Shown here: one piece after another, positions 22,848 to 31,204 of the stretch
Layout of the letters: each line of letters starts with the position of its first letter
Numbering within the stretch: the first letter of the stretch is position 1
From: Actinomyces provencensis
GTDB taxonomy: Bacteria; Actinomycetota; Actinomycetes; Actinomycetales; Actinomycetaceae
Assembly (NCBI RefSeq): GCF_900155435.1
Contig: NZ_LT700212.1
Span: 1,050,511 to 1,099,910, forward strand
Length of the DNA stretch: 49,400 nt
Reading direction: 5' to 3'
The notes under the pieces: generated by a model
The model's input: the letters and a program-made list of their open reading frames with translations, nothing else
Databases searched by the model: none
What the model was told of the DNA's origin: nothing
Program-made: the position numbers and the translations under genes

Positions 22848-23758
22848 AGGTCCCCCAGGTTCAAGTTCCGAGCCTCGGCCACGGCGCGTTCTGATGCGCG
22901 GGCCCTGGTGTATCGCTGCAGCATGGACGGCTCCGACCATCCGGCGACGGCCATGAGTCCCTGCTCCGATCCCCCGGCCGCCAGCCACCGGTTCGCTGCC
23001 GTGTGGCGCAGGAGGTGCGGGTGGAAGCGTGGGATGCCAGCCGTCTGTGCCCGTCCACTGAGAGCCTTGTGCAGGGCGTCGTAGTGGAACTCCTTGCCCC
23101 GGTCCCCCAGCCACAGGGCGTCGGTGGACGCGAGGCGGTGTGTGCGGCGAAGGCGCAGGTAGCGCCCGATCGCCTGCCCCGTCTGGGCACCGAAGGGGAC
23201 CACGCGCCCCTTCCCGCCCTTACCGCGTCGAACGATCGCGGTCCCGTGGGTCAGGTCGGTGTCGGAGAGTCGGATCTCCGCAGTCTCACCCGCGCGCAGT
23301 CCGGTCTCCAGCATGAGGCGGACCACGGCCTCGTCACGCTTGTCGCGCAGATCCTTCCCGCGGCACGCCTTCAAGAGCGCCTTGATCTCGGTCTCGGTCA
23401 AAGGCTCGATGATCTTCTGGTCGAGTTTCGGGGCACGCATCCCCACCAGTTCGTCGCGGTCCAGGACCTCCTCGGCGGTGAGCCATGCGGAGAAGCGACG
23501 CACGGCCAGTTGTCGGGCCGTTGCCGTGGCAGGCTCGCGCCCCTGGTCCAGGAGCCACGCGGTGAAGGCGGACACGGTGTGCTTGTCCAGGACGGCAGGC
23601 ACGCCCTCGTCGGCGCAGTAGTCGAGGAAGGCGCGCACACCGGCCCGGTAGGACTTCACGGTCGCCGATGACTTGTGCTGGGCGCGGAGACTGACCTGCC
23701 AGAGGTCGAGCTCCGCCTCCAGGTCTACGGTTCCCCGGTCCTTGCTCACACCCGACAC
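22844..23758 (-). CDS. int: Tyrosine site-specific integrase
   Basis: A 304-residue phage-type recombinase starting at GTG 23758; a second GTG nine bases later is an alternative. The SAM-like N-terminal core-binding domain (about 12-95) is followed by the catalytic domain. Residues are Arg155 in LETGLRAGE, Lys183 in the GKGGKGR beta-hairpin, His248 and Arg251 in HPHLLRHT, Trp274 in VAGWSEPS, and nucleophile Tyr283 in QRYTRA. All catalytic positions are intact. It lies 107 bp from the sigA att core, the usual place for the integrase of an element inserted at that gene. Confidence 0.93.
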   Translation of the reverse strand: MSGVSKDRGTVDLEAELDLWQVSLRAQHKSSATVKSYRAGVRAFLDYCADEGVPAVLDKHTVSAFTAWLLDQGREPATATARQLAVRRFSAWLTAEEVLDRDELVGMRAPKLDQKIIEPLTETEIKALLKACRGKDLRDKRDEAVVRLMLETGLRAGETAEIRLSDTDLTHGTAIVRRGKGGKGRVVPFGAQTGQAIGRYLRLRRTHRLASTDALWLGDRGKEFHYDALHKALSGRAQTAGIPRFHPHLLRHTAANRWLAAGGSEQGLMAVAGWSEPSMLQRYTRARASERAVAEARNLNLGDL

Positions 23759-23782
23759 GATACCAAATATCTGGACCTGAAG

Positions 23783-23789
23783 CGCTGTG
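23783..23789 (+). repeat. CGCTGTG motif near right att site
   Basis: Matches the shared part of the two left-end motifs at 14314-14320 and 14352-14358. It may be an integrase arm site. At 7 bp it could also be chance. Confidence 0.25.
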
Positions 23790-23799
23790 CCGTGGTAGC

Positions 23800-23861
23800 G
23801 TGTCCGATGTCAGGACCCGAAAGCGTTGAAATCATGGGCCTCCGAGTCCTGCACCGGACAC
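23800..23861 (-). terminator. Long inverted repeat immediately after sigA, supplied by the element
   Basis: Arms 23800-23816 and 23846-23861 pair as GTGTCCG...CAGGAC with GTCCTG...CGGACAC, interrupted by a small internal mismatch and bulge, with a 29-nt loop. It begins four nt after the sigA stop. It may replace the sigA terminator displaced by insertion, and may also hold integrase arm sites. Confidence 0.5.
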
Positions 23862-23865
23862 GTTC

Positions 23866-23885
23866 TCAGTCCAGGTAGTCCCTCA
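23866..23885. repeat. Right attachment site (20-bp direct repeat in sigA 3' end)
   Basis: Identical to 14279-14298. It covers the last codons of sigA (LRDYLD plus TGA). The gene sequence is preserved because the coding part lies on the host side of the crossover. Confidence 0.92.
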
Positions 23886-25428
23886 GCACCTGTGAACGGG
23901 AGGGGTGGCGCAGCTTCGACATCGTCTTGGACTCGATCTGGCGGATGCGCTCACGCGTGACGCCGTAGACCTTGCCGATCTCGTCGAGGGTCTTGGGCTG
24001 ACCGTCCCCCAGCCCGAATCGCATGGAGACGACCCCGGCCTCGCGCTCCGAGAGGGTGTCGAGCACCCGGTGGAGCTGCTCCTGGAGCAGGGTGAAGGAG
24101 ACGGCGTCGGCGGGAACGATCGCCTCGGAGTCCTCGATGAGGTCACCGAACTCGGAGTCCCCGTCCTCGCCGAGGGGGGTGTGCAGGGAGATGGGCTCGC
24201 GCCCGTACTTCTGGACCTCCACGACCTTCTCCGCGGTCATGTCGAGTTCCTTGGCGAGCTCCTCGGGCGTGGGCTCACGCCCGAGGTCCTGGAGCATCTG
24301 GCGCTGGACGCGGGCCAGCTTGTTGATGACCTCGACCATGTGGACGGGGATGCGGATGGTGCGCGCCTGGTCCGCCATGGCGCGGGTGATGGCCTGCCGG
24401 ATCCACCACGTGGCGTAGGTGGAGAACTTGTAGCCCTTGGTGTAGTCGAACTTCTCCACCGCGCGGATCAGGCCGAGGTTCCCCTCCTGGATGAGGTCGA
24501 GGAACTGCATGCCGCGCCCCGTGTAGCGCTTGGCCAGGGAGACGACCAGTCGGAGGTTCGCCTCCAGCAGGTGGTTCTTCGCGTTCTGGCCGTCCTGGGC
24601 GATGAAGTGCAGCTCACGGCGCTGCTTCGAGGTCATGGAGTCGGCCTCGTTCTTGAGCTTGTACTCGGCGTACAGCCCGGCCTCGATGCGCCGCGCCAGG
24701 TCGACCTCCTGCTCGGCGTTCAGCAGGGAGACCTTGCCGATCTGCTTGAGGTAGTCCTTGACGGGGTCGGCGGTCGCGCCCGCGACGGTCACCTGCTGGA
24801 CCGGCTCGTCGGTGTCATCGGAGTCGGAGACGACGAACCCGCCCTTCGCCTTGACGGTCACGGGGGTGACCTTGGCACGTGGGCCCTTGGCGTCCTCCGG
24901 GGCGTCGTCCTCGGAGTCCTCGGAGTCCTCGGACGGGTCCTCGGCGGTGTCCTCGCCGGTGGACTCCGTGGTGTGGAGGTCGTCGGAGTCGTCCTCGACG
25001 ACATCGACGTCGAGGTCCTCGACGGTCTCCTCGACCTCCGGGTCCGCCTTGTGGCCCTTCTTCGAGGTGGTGGGAGCTGAGGCCTTCTTGGCGGTGGACT
25101 TCCTGGAGGTGGACCTCTTCGCCGGGGCCTTCCTGGCGGTGGACTTCCTGCTCGCCGGGGCCTTCTTCGCACCCGATGCGGATGTCGTCCCCTCAGTGGA
25201 CTGCGCAGCCGAGGCCGCATCGGCCTTCTCCGTGGCGGAGGTCTTCTTCGTGGCAGCGGTCTTCTTCGTGGAGTTGCCCTTCCTCGGTGCAGTGGTCTTC
25301 TTCGCGGCGGCGGTCCGCTTGCGGGTCTTCGCGGTGTCGGGTGCCTGTGCCCCGGTGTTCGCCTCCTCCGGGGAAGCGGTCGGGGTGGTCGTGGCAGTGC
25401 GGGACGAGGCAGCGCGGGATGCAGTCAC
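23866..25428 (-). CDS. sigA: Principal RNA polymerase sigma factor (HrdB/SigA type)
   Basis: A 520-residue protein starting at GTG 25428, with AAAGGGA 5 nt upstream. Residues 1-200 are a long Lys/Ala/Thr-rich then acidic extension typical of actinobacterial principal sigma factors. Region 1.2 is [20 protein letters not shown]. Region 2 includes [20 protein letters not shown] and [20 protein letters not shown]. Region 3 follows [13 protein letters not shown]. Region 4 is [20 protein letters not shown] plus [20 protein letters not shown], ending VLRDYLD. It directs transcription of housekeeping genes. The 3' end is the insertion site of the element but remains intact. Confidence 0.96.
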   Translation of the reverse strand: MTASRAASSRTATTTPTASPEEANTGAQAPDTAKTRKRTAAAKKTTAPRKGNSTKKTAATKKTSATEKADAASAAQSTEGTTSASGAKKAPASRKSTARKAPAKRSTSRKSTAKKASAPTTSKKGHKADPEVEETVEDLDVDVVEDDSDDLHTTESTGEDTAEDPSEDSEDSEDDAPEDAKGPRAKVTPVTVKAKGGFVVSDSDDTDEPVQQVTVAGATADPVKDYLKQIGKVSLLNAEQEVDLARRIEAGLYAEYKLKNEADSMTSKQRRELHFIAQDGQNAKNHLLEANLRLVVSLAKRYTGRGMQFLDLIQEGNLGLIRAVEKFDYTKGYKFSTYATWWIRQAITRAMADQARTIRIPVHMVEVINKLARVQRQMLQDLGREPTPEELAKELDMTAEKVVEVQKYGREPISLHTPLGEDGDSEFGDLIEDSEAIVPADAVSFTLLQEQLHRVLDTLSEREAGVVSMRFGLGDGQPKTLDEIGKVYGVTRERIRQIESKTMSKLRHPSRSQVLRDYLD

Positions 25429-25480
25429 ACGTATCCCTTTCTCAGGTGTTCCGGGGGGTGGCGTCGGAGGACTGGTTGCA

Positions 25481-25486
25481 ATTATA
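25481..25486 (-). promoter_or_regulatory. Consensus -10 of sigA promoter
   Basis: TATAAT on the minus strand (25486 to 25481), an exact consensus in an otherwise GC-rich stretch, 53 nt before the sigA start. No convincing -35 is visible 16-18 nt upstream, so it may depend on an activator such as RbpA or CarD. Confidence 0.6.
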
Positions 25487-25530
25487 ATCCGCGGCCCCCG
25501 GAACTTCTCCCAGAGCTTGCGCGCCGGCGC

Positions 25531-25923
25531 TCACACCTCGGGACGGTACGTGGTCGTGATCACCGGACAGGGAGCGTCCAGGAGGATCCGGGAGGCGTTC
25601 GGGCCGACCGTCGTGTGCGCGGAGCCACCGGGGCGCAGGCCCAGGACCACCGCCTGGGCGCCGACGGCCTCCACGGCATCGAGCACGGCGTCGGCCACGT
25701 CCTGCCCGGGCTCGGTGTGACGGATCTCGAAGGGGACGTCCGCCTGGCCGAGGTGGGACCAGAGCCTGTCCTCCGCGTCCCCGACGGTGCGCGGGTCCTC
25801 CTCGTCGTCCCTCCTCGCCAGGACGACCACCAGGCGCGACCTGCTCTCGTGCGCCACCCTGAGGGCCTCCTGGAGGGCGACCTCCGACTCGCGGTTGCCG
25901 TGGTAGCTGAGAACGATGGCCAT
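25531..25923 (-). CDS. Universal stress protein (UspA family)
   Basis: A 130-residue single-domain Usp. Start ATG 25923 (MAIVLSYHGNRESEVAL) has GGAGGA just upstream; a start ten codons earlier overlaps a TATCAT -10 at 25957 to 25952. The ATP-binding loop is VVLGLRPGGSAHTTVGPNASRILLDAPCPV, with the G-x2-G-x9-G-type spacing largely kept. It lies 100 bp upstream of sigA on the same strand. Specific role unknown. Confidence 0.87.
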   Translation of the reverse strand: MAIVLSYHGNRESEVALQEALRVAHESRSRLVVVLARRDDEEDPRTVGDAEDRLWSHLGQADVPFEIRHTEPGQDVADAVLDAVEAVGAQAVVLGLRPGGSAHTTVGPNASRILLDAPCPVITTTYRPEV

Positions 25924-26030
25924 GCTTCCTCCGAGATCCGGGATTCCCACCATGATAGGAGTGCGCGGCGCCCCCGTTGCCGCAGCGACGCCACCCGGAC
26001 GGCCCCGGTGCGGTCGACTACCCTGACGCC

Positions 26031-27137
26031 ATGACCTCCACCGCCGGGCAGACCCGACCCGACCGTGCAGCGATCGCCCACCGCATCGACCTGGCGACCC
26101 GCGCGGCCCTGCACAGGACCCTGGACGAGCTCGGACCCTCCCCCCTCCTGGAGCCGCTGGTGGAAGCGGCTTTCACCACCATCGAGGGAGGCAAACGACT
26201 GAGGGGCTCCTTCGCCCTCATCGGCGCCGCCATCGCCGACGGCCGGGATCCGGGCGAGGACGACCTCGACGCACTGGCCGCTGCCCTGGAGCTCTACCAG
26301 GCTTCCGCCCTCGCCCATGACGACCTCGTCGACCATTCCGACACGCGCCGTGGACGGCCCACCCCCCACGTCGCCCTCGCCTCCTCCCACCGGGCCTCGG
26401 GCTGGCGGGGTTCGGCGCAGGACTACGGAGCCGCTGCAGCCATCCTCCTGGGAGACCTCCTCCTCTCCGCGGCCGACCACACCGTCGCCGGCGCCGCACG
26501 CGAGCTCCCCCCCGGACGGGGCAGCGAGGTGCTCACACGCTTCACGCTCATGCACGCAGAGGTGGCCCTGGGGCAGTACCTGGACGTCCGCGCGGAACAG
26601 GTCCCCCTGGACGCCGACGACGACGAGGCCGTCCCACTGGGGGCGGCACTCGAGGTCGTGCGTCGCAAGTCTGCCCGCTACAGCGTGGTCCACCCCCTGG
26701 CCCTGGGTGTCATCGCCGGGGGCGGGGACCCGACCCTGGTCGCGACCGTCGAGCGGGTCGCGGGCCCCTGGGGCACGGCCTTCCAGCTGCGCGACGACGA
26801 CCTGGGGGTCTTCGGTGACCTCTCGGCCACGGGGAAACCGACGGGGAGCGACCTGCTGGAGGGCAAGCGCACCCCCCTGCTCGCCCTCACCTGGGCGCGG
26901 GCCCCCCGCGCCGCACGCGTCGAACTCGCCGCGGGTCTGGGCCACACCGACACCAGCCCCCAGCTCCTGTCACGCATGGTGGGGATCGTCGAGGAGTACG
27001 GTCGGGGGCCCCACGAGGAGCTCATCGACGAGCTCGTCTCCCGGGGTGCACGGGAGCTGGCGGACTCGGGACTGGACGCACGCGTGAGCGCACTCCTCGC
27101 GGACCTGGGTGACCTGCTCACGCGCCGCGAGGCCTGA
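26031..27137 (+). CDS. Polyprenyl (geranylgeranyl-type) diphosphate synthase
   Basis: A 368-residue trans-prenyltransferase. ATG 26031 follows a TACCCT -10 by 6 nt, suggesting a leaderless message. Motifs are GGKRLRG (53-59), first Asp-rich motif HDDLVD (Asp97, Asp98, Asp101) and second motif FQLRDDDLGVFGD (Asp255-257, Asp263). A GKPTGSDLLEGKRTPL segment follows. It condenses isopentenyl diphosphate with allylic diphosphates for menaquinone or lipid carriers; product length cannot be set. Position beside an Rv2175c-like gene and a PASTA kinase matches mycobacterial idsA2. Confidence 0.9.
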   Translation: MTSTAGQTRPDRAAIAHRIDLATRAALHRTLDELGPSPLLEPLVEAAFTTIEGGKRLRGSFALIGAAIADGRDPGEDDLDALAAALELYQASALAHDDLVDHSDTRRGRPTPHVALASSHRASGWRGSAQDYGAAAAILLGDLLLSAADHTVAGAARELPPGRGSEVLTRFTLMHAEVALGQYLDVRAEQVPLDADDDEAVPLGAALEVVRRKSARYSVVHPLALGVIAGGGDPTLVATVERVAGPWGTAFQLRDDDLGVFGDLSATGKPTGSDLLEGKRTPLLALTWARAPRAARVELAAGLGHTDTSPQLLSRMVGIVEEYGRGPHEELIDELVSRGARELADSGLDARVSALLADLGDLLTRREA

Positions 27138-27155
27138 GGAGCCCGAGGGGCGGAC

Positions 27156-27506
27156 TCAGAAGGCGAGCGTCCCGGCAATCGTGTTGACGAGGTGGTGGCG
27201 TCCCGCCAGGAGTGCCTCCATCGGCGTGCCGCCGAGTTCCTCGCGCACGGTGTAGAGCCAGGAGACGGCCTCGTCCTCGGAGAAGCCGCCGTCGGAGAGC
27301 AGGGTGAGGGTGCCGGGCAGGTTCCACAGCGGTTCCCACCCGTTCTCGCCCCGGGTGATGATCTCGGCGGGCACTGCCCGCGACCCGTCGGGGGCCGTGA
27401 CCAGGAAGAGCTGACGGTCACGCACGAGCTGCTTGATGCGGCGCGGCTCGATGCCCAGCAGGCGTGCGGCCTCGTCGATCGTGAGGAGGGAAGTCGGTGA
27501 ATCCAT
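27156..27506 (-). CDS. Rv2175c family DNA-binding protein
   Basis: A 116-residue protein, MDSPTSLLTIDEAARLLGIE at ATG 27506. TAGGCT (27519 to 27514) lies 7 nt before the ATG, so the mRNA is probably leaderless. An N-terminal MerR/excisionase-like helix-turn-helix (IDEAARLLGIEPRRIKQLVRDRQL) precedes a conserved C-terminal domain (GWEPLWNLPGTLTLLSDGGF). In M. tuberculosis Rv2175c binds DNA and is phosphorylated by PknL. Here the kinase gene starts divergently 99 bp away. Confidence 0.9.
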   Translation of the reverse strand: MDSPTSLLTIDEAARLLGIEPRRIKQLVRDRQLFLVTAPDGSRAVPAEIITRGENGWEPLWNLPGTLTLLSDGGFSEDEAVSWLYTVREELGGTPMEALLAGRHHLVNTIAGTLAF

Positions 27507-27604
27507 GCCCACCAGCCTACGACGTCGGGCGGGCCACCCGCGGGCCACGGGTGGCGGCGTGCCCTCCGCCGGGGCCCCACGACGTGTCACGTAGAATCCG
27601 AGAC

Positions 27605-29650
27605 GTGAGCACACCCGGTCCGAGCGCCCCCACCAGCCCGGACTCCTCCGTGCCCACGGACGGGTCCACGGCTGCTCCCCCCGCTCCGCCGACGTCGACC
27701 GGACCCACCGGGGCCACCACCCTCACCGACCCGCTCATCGGGCTCCTCGTCGACGGGCGCTACCGGATCCTCTCCCGCCTGGCCCGGGGCGGGATGGCCA
27801 CCGTCTACGTCGCCGAGGACGAACGCCTCGACCGGCCCGTCGCCCTGAAGGTCATGCACCCCCACCTCGCGGAGTCCACGGACTTCGTCTCCCGCTTCCG
27901 GCGCGAGGCACGCGCCGCCGCGCGCATCGTCCACCCCGGTGTGGTCTCCGTGTTCGACCAGGGGGTCGTGCACGGCCAGGGGTTCCTCGTGATGGAACTC
28001 ATCGAGGGACCCAACCTGCGCACCCTCCTGCGCTCCCAGGGTGCCTTCACCGTCGCCCAGGCGCTGCGCTACACGCAGGAGGTCCTCGAGGCCCTCCAGG
28101 CCGCCCACCGCGCCGGAGTCATCCACCGCGACATCAAACCGGAGAACGTGCTGGTCCCGGCCGAGGGGCCGGTCCGCGTCACCGACTTCGGCCTGGCGCG
28201 CGCAGCTTCCGAGGTCTCCATGTCGACCACGGGGTCGATGCTGGGCACGGTCGCCTACATGGCCCCGGAGATCGCCACGACGGGCACCACCGACGCCCGC
28301 ACCGACATCTACTCCGTGGGCATCATGCTCGACGAGATGCTCACCGGGCGGGTCCCCTGGGACGGGGAGAGCCCCATCCGCATGGCGTACTCACATGTCC
28401 ACGACGACATCCCGCTCCCCTCCCGTGACGAACCCTGGATCCCACGTGAGGTGGACGACCTCGTGGCCGCACTCGCCGCCCGTGATCCCGATGAGCGTCC
28501 CGCGGACACGCGCGAGGCACTCGAACTGGTGGCCCGCACCCGAGCCTCCCTGCCCGCGGAGATCGCCCACCGCCGGGCGGCGGTCGTCCCCACCGTGGGC
28601 TCGCCCGCCTCGACGTCCACGATGACGGCAGCGATCACCCCGGGCACGGCCACCTCCCCCCTTCCGGGACACGTCTCGGGTCCGGTGCCCACGGCGTCGA
28701 CCTCGCAGGTCGTGGTCCACGCCTCGGGATCGGTCCCCGCCGCCCCGGCGAGGGGCCACCGTTCCGGGGTACGCACCCTCCTCGTCCTGCTGGTGGTCCT
28801 CCTCCTCGCCGGAGGGGGTGGGGGCTGGTGGTGGTGGGCGCAGTACGGTCCCGGTTCCTACGTCGAGATGCCCGTGGTGGCCGGACGCAACGCCGCCGCC
28901 GCGACATCGGACCTGCAGGCGGTCGGGCTCGCCTCGACGACCACCGAGGAGTTCTCCGACACCGTCGCCTCCGGGGTCGTCATCGACTCCGACCCCGTCG
29001 GGGGCCAGGCCGTCCACAAGGACGTCGAGGTGAAGCTGGTCGTCTCCAAGGGTGTCGACATGCGGACCGTGCCCGACGTCGTGGGTGATGCGGAGGCCGA
29101 TGCCCGCACGGCGCTGTCGGACGTGGGCCTGTCCGTGGGGACCGTCTCCCAGGAGTACTCCGAGGAGGTCCAGGAGGGGCTGGTCATCTCCCAGTCGGAG
29201 GACCCGGGCACGAGCCTGCCCCACGACACCGCGGTGGACCTGACCGTCTCCCGGGGACGTGAACCGATCGCCGTCCCCGACCTCACGGGGAAGTCCGGGG
29301 ACGAGGCCGCCCAGGCCCTGGACGGGCTCGGCCTGGTGTCCCAGCCCTCCGAGGCGTTCTCCGACACCGTGGAGAAGGGGGTCGTCATCTCCCAGACCAC
29401 GGCTGCCGGATCCACCCTGCACCGCGGGGACCCCGTCGACTACGTCGTCTCGAAGGGTCCCGAGATGGTGGAGGTCCCCGAAGTGATCGGCAAGCAGCTC
29501 GACGAGGCCCGGCGGGCACTGGAGGACCAGGGGTTCCAGGTCTCGGTGGAACGCATCCTCGGCGGGTACTTCGGCACCGTCCGCCAGACCGACCCCGCCG
29601 GTGGCACCTCGGTGCCCAAGGGCTCCACGGTGACGGTCACCGTCATCTGA
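27605..29650 (+). CDS. pknL: Transmembrane Ser/Thr protein kinase with four PASTA domains (PknL-like)
   Basis: A 681-residue protein. GTG 27605 follows TAGAAT (27592-27597) by 7 nt; an upstream in-frame extension would cross this promoter. A Pro/Thr-rich N-terminus (1-40) precedes the kinase domain (about 52-315): RGGMATVY loop, Lys82, HRDIKPEN (174-181), DFG (194-196), GTVAYMAPE (214-222). A linker leads to one membrane segment (about 390-411), then four extracellular PASTA repeats of about 66 residues (from 418). PASTA domains sense cell-wall fragments. The gene order with Rv2175c-like and aroG supports PknL rather than PknB. Confidence 0.92.
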   Translation: MSTPGPSAPTSPDSSVPTDGSTAAPPAPPTSTGPTGATTLTDPLIGLLVDGRYRILSRLARGGMATVYVAEDERLDRPVALKVMHPHLAESTDFVSRFRREARAAARIVHPGVVSVFDQGVVHGQGFLVMELIEGPNLRTLLRSQGAFTVAQALRYTQEVLEALQAAHRAGVIHRDIKPENVLVPAEGPVRVTDFGLARAASEVSMSTTGSMLGTVAYMAPEIATTGTTDARTDIYSVGIMLDEMLTGRVPWDGESPIRMAYSHVHDDIPLPSRDEPWIPREVDDLVAALAARDPDERPADTREALELVARTRASLPAEIAHRRAAVVPTVGSPASTSTMTAAITPGTATSPLPGHVSGPVPTASTSQVVVHASGSVPAAPARGHRSGVRTLLVLLVVLLLAGGGGGWWWWAQYGPGSYVEMPVVAGRNAAAATSDLQAVGLASTTTEEFSDTVASGVVIDSDPVGGQAVHKDVEVKLVVSKGVDMRTVPDVVGDAEADARTALSDVGLSVGTVSQEYSEEVQEGLVISQSEDPGTSLPHDTAVDLTVSRGREPIAVPDLTGKSGDEAAQALDGLGLVSQPSEAFSDTVEKGVVISQTTAAGSTLHRGDPVDYVVSKGPEMVEVPEVIGKQLDEARRALEDQGFQVSVERILGGYFGTVRQTDPAGGTSVPKGSTVTVTVI

Positions 29651-29785
29651 GTCGGGGTCCCACCCGGTCTGCGACCGCTCCCCGGCACACCGGAACTGCG
29701 GCGCGCGCACCACACCCCGTCGCCGCACGGGCGCCCCCGACCTCGACCACCTGTGGGTCCGGGAGCGCCCGGCGGGCGGGCCGCG

Positions 29786-31204
29786 TCAACGCAGCAGTTC
29801 GGCGACCTGGAAGGCCATCTCGAGGGACTGCTGGTGGTTGAGCCTCGGGTCCACCAAGGTCTCGTAGCGTTCCTCCAACGAGGACTCGTCCAACTGCTCG
29901 GACCCGCCGATCACCTCGGTGACGTCGTCGCCGGTGAGTTCCACGTGGATCCCCCCGGGAACGGTCCCGACCTGGTCGTGGGCCTCGAAGAAGCCCCTGA
30001 CCTCGTCCATGACCGTCTCGAAGGACCGGGTCTTGTACCCCGTCGAGGAGGTGATCGTGTTGCCGTGCATGGGGTCGGTCGTCCACGTGACAGGACGCCC
30101 GTCCGCCTTGACCGCCTCCAGCAGCGGGGGCAGCAGCTCACGGATGCGCCCCGCCCCCATGCGGGTGATGAAGGTCAGACGGCCCGGCTCCCCCTCCGGG
30201 TTCAACCGGTCCATGAGGGCGACGACGTCCTGGGGCGAGCTCCCCGGACCGAGCTTCACCCCGATCGGGTTGCGCACCCGGCTGAGCAGCTCGATGTGCG
30301 CACCGTCGAGGTCGCGCGTGCGCTCGCCCACCCACAGGAAGTGCCCCGAGGTGTCGTAGGGGTCGCCCGTGCGCGAGTCGATGCGGGTCATCGCGGACTC
30401 GTACTCCAGGAGCAGGGCCTCGTGGGAGCTGTAGAGGTCGACCTCGCGCAGGGAGTCGAAGTCCGCCCCGGCGGCCTCCATGAACTTCACCGCACGGTGG
30501 ATCTCCTCCGCCAGGGACTCGTAGCGGGAGTAGGCGGGGTTCTGGGTGAAGCCGCGGTTCCAGTGGTGGACCAGGCGCAGGTCGGCGTACCCGCCCTTCG
30601 TGAACGCCCGGATGAGGTTCAGCGACGCGGCGGCGTGCTGGTAGGTCTCCATCAGGCGGTGCGGGTCCGGGGTGCGCGCCTCGGCGGTGAACTCGTGGGA
30701 GTTCACGGCGTCCCCCCGGTAGGAGGGCAGCACGACCTCCCCGCGCGTCTCCATGTCGGAGGAACGCGGCTTGGCGTACTGGCCCGCGATCCGTCCGATC
30801 TTGACGACGGGCAGGGAGGCACCGTAGGTCAGCACGACCGCCATCTGCAGCAGCGTCTGGATCTTGAGGCGCAGGTGGTCCGCGGTGGACTCCACGAAGG
30901 TCTCCGCGCAGTCACCGCCCGTGAGGACGAAGGCCTCGCCGCGACCCGCAGCAGCCAGGTCCGCACGCAGGTCGTCGACCTCGCCCGCGAAGACCAGGGG
31001 CGGGCGGGAGCGCAGGTCGGCGGTCACCGCCCGCACCTCGGCCTCGTCGGGGTACGTCGGCTGCTGGAGGGCCGGGTGTGAGCGCCACGTGTCCCACGGG
31101 GCCGTCTCGGGCGCCACGGTCTCCCACAGCTCGGGCATCTCCTGGCGCAGGGGCGGTTGTCCACCCCCGCCGGTCGCGCCCCTCCAGGGCAGCCGGGCGC
31201 TCAC
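29786..31204 (-). CDS. aroG: Class II 3-deoxy-D-arabino-heptulosonate 7-phosphate synthase
   Basis: A 472-residue enzyme joining phosphoenolpyruvate and erythrose 4-phosphate, first step of aromatic amino-acid synthesis. GTG 31204 shares GTGA with the phosphofructokinase stop. Class II motifs are LTGGDCAETF (metal Cys), KIGRIAGQYAKPRS, HFLWVGERTRD, RNPIGVKLGPGSSP, TDPMHGNTI and GGIHVELTGDD. The usual TEC in the last motif is TEV here, a small deviation. It is coupled to pfp, so glycolytic flux and aromatic synthesis share a transcript. Confidence 0.94.
   Translation of the reverse strand: MSARLPWRGATGGGGQPPLRQEMPELWETVAPETAPWDTWRSHPALQQPTYPDEAEVRAVTADLRSRPPLVFAGEVDDLRADLAAAGRGEAFVLTGGDCAETFVESTADHLRLKIQTLLQMAVVLTYGASLPVVKIGRIAGQYAKPRSSDMETRGEVVLPSYRGDAVNSHEFTAEARTPDPHRLMETYQHAAASLNLIRAFTKGGYADLRLVHHWNRGFTQNPAYSRYESLAEEIHRAVKFMEAAGADFDSLREVDLYSSHEALLLEYESAMTRIDSRTGDPYDTSGHFLWVGERTRDLDGAHIELLSRVRNPIGVKLGPGSSPQDVVALMDRLNPEGEPGRLTFITRMGAGRIRELLPPLLEAVKADGRPVTWTTDPMHGNTITSSTGYKTRSFETVMDEVRGFFEAHDQVGTVPGGIHVELTGDDVTEVIGGSEQLDESSLEERYETLVDPRLNHQQSLEMAFQVAELLR

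Larger units (their letters stand above)
14279..23885. mobile_element. Capsid-encoding phage-satellite-like integrative element in sigA
   Basis: The 9.6-kb element is bounded by perfect 20-bp direct repeats, the right one being the last six codons and stop of sigA. It carries a tyrosine integrase next to that att site, a replication ATPase, WhiB-like and HTH regulators, scaffold, HK97-type capsid protein, terminase small subunit and several small phage-type proteins. Most genes run leftward and overlap by 4 nt. No large terminase, portal, maturation protease, tail or lysis gene is present. That combination fits a satellite needing a helper phage; a decayed prophage is the alternative. The intact coupled operon argues against decay. 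Confidence 0.87.

Noticed and set aside
14279-23885. Full prophage
   Set aside because: Less than 10 kb, and no large terminase, portal, protease, tail, lysin or holin found.
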